Of a DNA stretch of 26,742 nt, positions 21,021-26,742 are shown one piece after another (position 1 is the stretch's first letter; every line of letters starts with the position of its first letter). The translations under genes and the position numbers were made by a program. Source of the DNA: Chromera velia (taxonomy: Eukaryota > Sar > Chromeraceae); the NCBI GenBank assembly GCA_018398765.1, contig JAHBMJ010001063.1, positions 9,444 to 36,185 of the forward strand, in the 5' to 3' direction. Under the pieces are notes generated by a model that made no database searches, was not told where the DNA came from, and saw nothing but the letters and a program-made list of their open reading frames with translations.

Positions 21021-22249
21021 TTTGACTATTTTTTATCTTTTTTTATTTTGAAGTCACGGTCATACTTGAAGTAAAATTTGCTCTTTGCATACAGCTGGAT
21101 TTCTGATGTCAGGTTCTTTTGCAATGGGGCTTCTTTAAGCTCTTCTACGCTTAAGCTGAGTTAGGGTAACTTATAATAACTTAGAGTAAAATATAGTAAA
21201 AGATAGGCTATATACTGTTAGGATAACTTTTAATCCTGCATCCCTAGCTGTAACTTTAGAATAACACTAGTCTGTTACTAGGAGTAACCAGGGTTGCCGA
21301 TTTTTCCAGTGGTAAAGCAAGCTGATTACCAGTCAACCGGTAATTACCAGTAGAGTAGCCAGCTAACAGTAAAGATTTTGGTAAAGGTTTTAAAGACAAA
21401 GTATAATTTAAAATCATACTCTAAAAACTCTATACACAATTACAAGCATTTTAAGTACATTATTTGTTTGTTCATTTACAAGGTCTGACAGTCATTTGTC
21501 TATTATAAACTTATCTATAGTTTGGTTGAGGCACTAGGAGGCAGCCATATGTTGTCTTAAATAATATATGAAACTATAAAGACAAATTGCCATTGGCCTG
21601 TTCAAGTTGACGACCAAAAATGGTGAAATGCTGTGGACAATGGCCACACATCGCCTCCACCGACACTTCTGTGGGCCTCGATGCAACAAATCTGACGACT
21701 TCGAAGGCGGACACATCCCCCCAAAACAGGTACAGAGGTGGCACGGCCAGGCCAGCCGTTTTGAGCTGCCTCCTTGCCTCGGAAACAACCGTTTAAGTAG
21801 TGCACAGCAAAGAAAATAGACTGCAAAACATTTAATGTTTATAAAAAAGCTAGCTGTTTCAAATTATTCTTTATATTCTTCGCTGTTATGATTTGTATAT
21901 ATTTATGAAAAAAAGAAAAACTAGAAAAAAAAATTTCTTTTTTGTTTTAATTTTTTTTTTTTTACTGACTTGATTCCTAAGTGTCGAAAACGTTAAAACA
22001 AATGTTTAAAACTGTAGTGTAAGGGTTACGCCGCAGGCGAAGATTTTTTTTTTGAGACCTAATTTTTTCTTCTTTTTCAGAAGTTTTTCTTCTGGTAAAG
22101 AGTTGAAGTATAAGTAGCCGTCGGGGTACCGTGCTGCGCATTGGGCCGCGGGCTTGGCCAGGCTTGTGTCACGTACGCGTATTGTACGCATGCAGCGAAT
22201 AATCGCCGCGCCCCTTGGCCTAAACCCCAGTTTTAACTAGGGTGGGTAC

Positions 22250-22268
22250 TTTAGGGTTTAGTTTAGGG
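22250..22268. repeat. Short interstitial telomere-like TTTAGGG motif
   Basis: TTTAGGG, TTTAG, TTTAGGG occur in direct succession, with another TTTAGGG at about 22303-22309. TTTAGGG is the telomere repeat in plants and several alveolates. The tract is too short to claim a true telomere remnant. Confidence 0.35.
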
Positions 22269-22620
22269 CATTGTTATATACTAAAAATACAAAATATTTA
22301 GATTTAGGGTTCATAAATTTAAATAAAGATTAAACTTAATCAGGAACTTCATTAAACTTCATGCAGTTTCAATAGAATTACTAAGTTTAAGCTTTTTGAC
22401 GTACGCTAATATTTTTTATAGCAAGACTTGTCCTATACCTTAGCTAAGTACTTAACTAGCCACTAAAAGTAACACAGTTTAGAACACGATAGAGTAATTA
22501 ATATAAAATGAAAGTTAAAGTAAAATTTTATCCTAACTGTTATGCTACTAATCGGGTGTACAGATTCTCCTGCACCGTAACTATAGAATTAAACAAAAAA
22601 ACAAACATATTTTCTTTTAT

Positions 22621-22941
22621 ATGTATTTAATTCAATTCTTTTTTCCAAGGAATTGGAAAATCAACCGTACATGGGCGAGTCTAGCAGCAGAAGCATACCC
22701 CGTGGGAGCGGTTCACGCAAAAGAGCCGATCATTAGGGAGGAAGGGGAGGTGCAAGGATGTTCGGCGCTAAGGGGGGACTTCCAAGTCTTGGGGGCCTAT
22801 GCTCCACAGAGGCTGGCAATTTTCAATACCAGGGTGATAAACCCACACGCCGCCGTGAGGGAGAAGGTGACTTGCCCTAATGAATTGGGAGTTGAATTGG
22901 GCGTCGAATTGGTAGTACTACCAATTTTTTACCGCCAGTAA
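22621..22941 (+). mobile_element. Degenerate non-LTR retrotransposon-like C-terminal fragment
   Basis: A 106-codon frame contains, in order, VHAKEPIIREEGE, LRGDFQVLGAYAPQRLAIF and NTRVINPHAA. This matches the layout found after the reverse transcriptase in many LINE-like elements: a His/Lys-Glu-Pro-Ile-x-Arg-Glu motif, then a strand with Arg-x-Asp, then a Phe-Asp-x-Arg-Val-x-[ND]-Pro motif. Here the usual acidic residue before x-Arg-Val is Asn (FNTRV), and no reverse transcriptase precedes it, so the copy is dead. The match rests on motif memory, not on an alignment. A palindrome and a MITE-like element directly follow and partly overlap its end. Confidence 0.5.
22907..22926. repeat. Perfect 20-bp palindrome
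   Basis: AATTGGTAGTACTACCAATT is an exact self-reverse-complement. It lies within a larger inverted pair, AATTGGGAGTT at 22883-22893 and AACTCCCAATT at 22940-22950, so the region could form a nested hairpin. Confidence 0.9.
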
Positions 22942-23122
22942 CTCCCAATTTTGAAAAATTAGTACCTAGTCTAGTGAAAGAAGTACATGGAATTTGAAGC
23001 TAAAATTTTGTGTACGGGCTAGACAGGGGCTCACTAGTCTTTAGCCGCAGTCATTAGACTCTAATTCATTACTAAGAACAAATTTTATGAACACTTAGAG
23101 TCACCTAAAAATTGGGAGTTAC
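22938..23122. mobile_element. 185-bp MITE-like element with 15-bp terminal inverted repeats
   Basis: GTAACTCCCAATTTT at 22938-22952 is the exact reverse complement of AAAATTGGGAGTTAC at 23108-23122. The inside is AT rich and non-coding. A clear target-site duplication was not seen. Related ACTACCAATTTTT blocks occur outside the right end (23139-23200). It is a miniature inverted-repeat element candidate. Confidence 0.5.
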
Positions 23123-23314
23123 CAATTTTTTTCTAGGACTAACTACCAATTTTTAAGAAAATCAACACCAAATTTTTTTGGGGGGACTACTAATTTTATG
23201 ACTTCTCCTAGAAAGTAAAATATATGTAAAAAGAAAGAACGCTGTAATAAAACAGTGTTGCGGCTGCACAGAACTTCATAAATCCATAAGTTTTGTATAG
23301 TTTTATAGTGTTAT

Positions 23315-23985
<671 letters not shown>

Positions 23986-23996
<11 letters not shown>

Positions 23997-24124
23997 TCGG
24001 ACAGAGGAGCGTCAAGTATAAGGTCGTATGAGAGAGAGAGCTAGCAGCGAGAGCAGTAACCAGGATAGAAAGAAGAGACGAAAGACGCATAGGCCAGATG
24101 CTGGGAAGAAACTTTAAGTCAATG
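23986..24124. repeat. 139-bp dispersed repeat, copy 2
   Basis: This is the second copy of the repeat at 15953-16091, same orientation, same length, 12 mismatches. It directly precedes the transposase-like frame on the minus strand. The shared block starts at the GAAGAAGG that lies within that frame's first codons. Confidence 0.92.
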
Positions 24125-24356
24125 CCCCCCCCTAAAGGAATTTAAACAGATTTTCATAAAAAATTGACCATATTTCCAGCCCATTTTACCTAGCATTTTA
24201 CACCTCCCCCCTTTTTTTAAAAAAAAATGTATAAGTTGATTTGCAAACGTATGTAGATTTATGTGTATACATAATTGAAATTTGATGCTTTTTGCAGCTC
24301 CTGTGTGTGGACACCTAGAATGACAGCGACGTTTGTTTGGACCCGCCCGTGACTTT
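24125..24356. other. Short AT-rich spacer
   Basis: No gene is supported. The spacer holds a C7 run at 24125 and a C6T7A9 tract near 24206-24228, and separates the repeat copy from the MYND gene's stop codon. Confidence 0.5.
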
Positions 24357-26010
24357 TCACACTATTTCACCCCTCTCCTCATCATTTTTCAAGAGGACAT
24401 CTGTCACGTTCTCCTTCAGAAGCGCACACCTCTGCTTGTGCCCCCCTGGCTTCCTCTTCCAGTCTCTCTTCTGGCAATCCTTCCCGCAATACACAACCAA
24501 CTTGCACACTCTGCAGTACATGAAGGTCGACACACGCTCTTCACAGACAGAGCACGGAAAAGGGTGGATCTGTCTGTTCTCTGCCTTGCTGGGTAGAAAG
24601 GAATCATTCACCTGCAAAGGCACAACACGTCCATCCAAGCCCAAAAGCCCCTCCCGCTTTCCGATGTTCTCAACCTCACTCTCGCAAATAGAGGAGAGGT
24701 CTTGAAGGCGGACTTTTTTCAAATCAATGTGTGGCAAGAACTCTAAGGGGTTCACCACGCATTCGGAAAGGTTCGCGCGGGAGCGTAGTGTTGTCGCTTC
24801 AAGCCAGGCCGAGAAGTACATGGTCTCGAACGGTGCAGCTGTGAAATGTTTGAAAGAGGAGTGGGATGCTTTGGGTGGACTTACACTCTTCAGTACTGTC
24901 CGCATCTCTGCCAAAATCTTCACTTTGTTCTTATCCACATATTTCACCACAGCAGGATTCGAAAGCGTACACTGTATCGCGACACTTCGCACACTCGCGA
25001 AAAGGAGTCTCCCACCCAGATTCTCTGACAGCTTTTGCTGCTGCATGTCCCTCTCCCACTTTGAAGTTGCCATTTTGAAGATCTCGAGAGCATCTTCGTT
25101 GGCTTCAATCTCGGCAAAAGCTTTTCGTGCTGCCTGTGAGAAATGGTCTCTCAAGCACAGGTTTTTCAACAAAAACACTTCCACCGCCCAGTCGTACAAA
25201 ACGGCATTCTCCACGACGGAGGGAGAAGCTCGGCGGTTAGACTGCGCGTACCAGAGGGCGGCTCGAAGCATATGAGAGACGTTGAGTGCTTGTGCTTCCC
25301 CCTCCCTGTCTCCCTATAGAGTCTCATCGTTCAGATGGAGAATTCCCTCATTGGGAAGCGAGAAACTCTCCAAGCCGTCCCCGCATCTCTGGAGAGCTCT
25401 GAGGAGACGAAAAAGGAGAGAAAGGATGTTCGTGCCCTCCCGACTTACCCGCAGTTTCTCAAGCATGTGTTTCAACCCCCTCCTGAAACGACCACTCTTC
25501 AACGCCAGCAATCGGAGGCCATCACTTTCCTTCATCAAATCAGAAAGAGTACGGGTGCCAACTAATGCGGCAGCCAACTCCCTTGATGCGCTCTTCTCCG
25601 CAAAATGTTCGGGGCGCACGTCTGACCAGTTGACAAAAAGGTCTAAGGCAAAGGAGAACAATGACTTCACAGACAGAAGTTCTAAACACAGGGAAAAACG
25701 TACAGAAGGGTAGACGGTGGAAATCCCTTTTATCACTTCACAAGCTTCGTGAAACCGAACAAACTCATCAAAGTTGATCGGACGCTGCCCAGTCGGATCT
25801 TTTCCGACGGGAGACCAACAACCGGACTACCGCCTTCCTCACAGACAAAAAGGGCTCTCCGTCAAGCACGCCTTCAGGGAAGCATTCCTGCTGCACTTCA
25901 GCAGCGAGTTTAGCCTCAAGAACCAAGGCAGAAATTATCTCTCTCGGTAGGGGCGCGCCTCCTTCAGAGGGCACCTTCCCCGTCGGCCTGTCCTCAGTGT
26001 TCCGCTCCAT
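24357..26010 (-). pseudogene. MYND zinc-finger protein with in-frame stop and frameshift
   Basis: The 3' part (25271-24357) encodes a perfect MYND finger: Cys240, 243, 253, 256, 262, 266, His278, Cys282, counted from the ATG at 25271, with the CGKDCQKRDW core. MYND fingers bind zinc and usually mediate protein-protein contacts. Ahead of it lie several hundred Leu/Ala-rich helical residues, ARM/HEAT-like in appearance. The upstream frame 25736-25314 is in the same frame and is separated only by a TAG at 25316-25314; sequence between the TAG and 25271 is open. A further frame 26010-25768 continues upstream but is off by one base: the switch falls within about 25770-25815. No GT-AG intron of reasonable length explains either break. 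Probably a decaying member of a family, or one with recoding or assembly error. A likely 5' exon lies at 26434-26338. Confidence 0.7.
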
Positions 26011-26277
26011 GAAAAGAACAGATCTACTGGAGAACGAAGAATGAAGACTAAACGTGTCGATCCCAATATTCGAGGGCAGACACTCCGTGTGCCCACAATA
26101 CGGAGAGAAAAGCAAAGAGCGGCGAATGATGCCACACCAATATCCTCCTTGTTGGTATGAACTGAGTGTTTTGCCTTCACAGAGAAAAACCATTCGGCAT
26201 GGGACATACAAGTGTATACGAGCACAGGGCGAGCACAGGAGGAAGTAGTAAGCTCACTCTATACGTAGCAGCCAACG

Positions 26278-26295
26278 ATTGGGATCGATCCCAAT
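26278..26295. repeat. Perfect 18-bp palindrome ATTGGGATCGATCCCAAT
   Basis: The halves are exact reverse complements, and the site lies between the candidate first exon and the body of the MYND gene. It could be a dimer site or transposon-derived. No function is shown. Confidence 0.6.
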
Positions 26296-26337
26296 TTTTT
26301 GGCAGGAAAGACTCGATGATATATATCAGTAACTTAC

Positions 26338-26434
26338 CTCCACCTAAAGGCATTTTGACCAATTTCCCCACGGTCCGTGCGAGTTCTCCGCAAAACTGTA
26401 ACTTACCCGTGGATTTGACGCTTGAGGGGCACAT
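26338..26434 (-). CDS. Candidate first exon of the MYND gene
   Basis: ATG at 26434 opens 32 codons plus one base, with a strong GTAAGT donor at 26337. The peptide is basic (STGKLQFCGELARTVGKLVK). A second GTAAGT with an almost identical context (GGTAAGTTAC) occurs inside this exon at about 26398-26405. I could not find an acceptor that joins cleanly in phase to the frame at 26010, so linkage to that gene is tentative. Confidence 0.4.
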
Positions 26435-26742
26435 TTTTGATTCACTCTGTATTCGATTTCCGTCTTTCCGGGGCCACCTTATGTTGATTGATGCACGCAG
26501 CCCGATCCTTTTTTTGTTTCCATCTGCATGGGCAGTGATCATCTCAGTGATGTTCCATCACATCTCACTTCATCTGATCGACATTTAAGTGTATTGGAGA
26601 GGACTTGAAGAGGGGCGTACAGCTTCAAAGTCTTTGCATCTCACATATATACAGCTTCGCACATATATATAAATGTATCCACGCATGTGCGATCTTTTCT
26701 GCGATCGATGTGGAAAAACTCCAAGGCCACGAGAGAGAGTGA
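26435..26742. other. Upstream flank of the MYND gene; no gene seen
   Basis: This is probably the MYND gene's upstream region. Near 26643-26673 CACATATATA appears twice, followed by TATATAAA on the plus strand, which could be a promoter for a gene beyond the right edge. A short plus-strand frame ends at 26588 and is not convincing. Confidence 0.35.

Larger units (their letters stand above)
20533..22620. other. AT-rich intergenic DNA, probably old transposon debris
   Basis: No gene is supported. The first ~200 bases may be the 3' untranslated region of the membrane-protein gene. From about 20860 the DNA is AT rich with many related short motifs (AACTTAGAGTAA, TAGTAAAAG). GC-richer islands occur at 21590-21820 and 22120-22240; the first opens a 70-codon plus-strand frame and an 84-codon minus-strand frame with several Cys, neither recognisable. 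Long A and T runs occur at 21905-21965 and 22045-22080. Confidence 0.5.

Noticed and set aside
16402-21819. Possible homology between the short frames at 16402-16593 and 21607-21819 (both contain a GGCGGACA stretch).
   Set aside because: Similarity did not extend beyond about 15 bases when compared by eye.
22250-22309. True telomere or internal telomere array.
   Set aside because: Only three separated TTTAGGG-like units are present in AT-rich DNA; chance or an old remnant is possible.
24727-25713. Plus-strand frames of 182 and 143 codons.
   Set aside because: They are antisense to the MYND gene, whose zinc-finger motif fixes the coding strand.

Overview
The window looks like nuclear DNA of a unicellular eukaryote. 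Genes are split by GT-AG introns with strong pyrimidine-rich/GCAG acceptors, introns carry long (TG)n, (TC)n and (CG)n runs, proteins have long Ser/Pro/Glu-rich disordered tails, and gene-bearing DNA alternates with AT-rich transposon-like DNA. TGCATGCA motifs in upstream regions, a MYND-finger protein and TTTAGGG-like sequence suggest an alveolate related to apicomplexans, possibly the chromerid alga Chromera velia. The species call is inference from style and gene families, not a database match.

Region 1 (1-8636, minus strand) holds a dual-specificity phosphatase gene. The catalytic domain is assembled from five small exons plus the start of a sixth. That sixth exon then stays open, without one stop codon, from 6947 to the left edge of the window: about 2,315 codons of Ser/Pro/Gly/Glu-rich sequence. 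Every plus-strand open frame in 1-7000 is best read as antisense shadow.

Region 2 (8637-15639) starts with a ~790 bp divergent upstream region. It contains four 10-bp units with ACGTG/ATGTG cores at one-helical-turn spacing, and a TGCATGCA motif. It then holds an eleven-exon plus-strand gene of about 953 codons, including a 27-nt micro-exon. I do not recognise the family; the protein has a helical N-terminal half, an acidic stretch and long Arg/Glu- and Ser-rich regions.

Region 3 (15640-18009) is intergenic and repeat-rich, with one copy of a 139-bp dispersed repeat and an inverted repeat near a TATAAAT box.

Region 4 (18010-20532) is a second divergent pair. A minus-strand gene encodes a small secreted protein, and a plus-strand gene encodes a predicted four-pass membrane protein with an Arg/Ser/Glu-rich tail. 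The ~690 bp between them has TGCATGCA clusters and an 18-bp palindrome.

Region 5 (20533-24356) is AT-rich and transposon-dominated: a non-LTR retrotransposon-like fragment, a 185-bp MITE-like element, a transposase-like ORF on the minus strand and the second 139-bp repeat copy.

Region 6 (24357-26742) holds a minus-strand MYND zinc-finger gene with an intact finger. It is interrupted by an in-frame TAG and a one-base frameshift, so it is probably a decaying member of a gene family.
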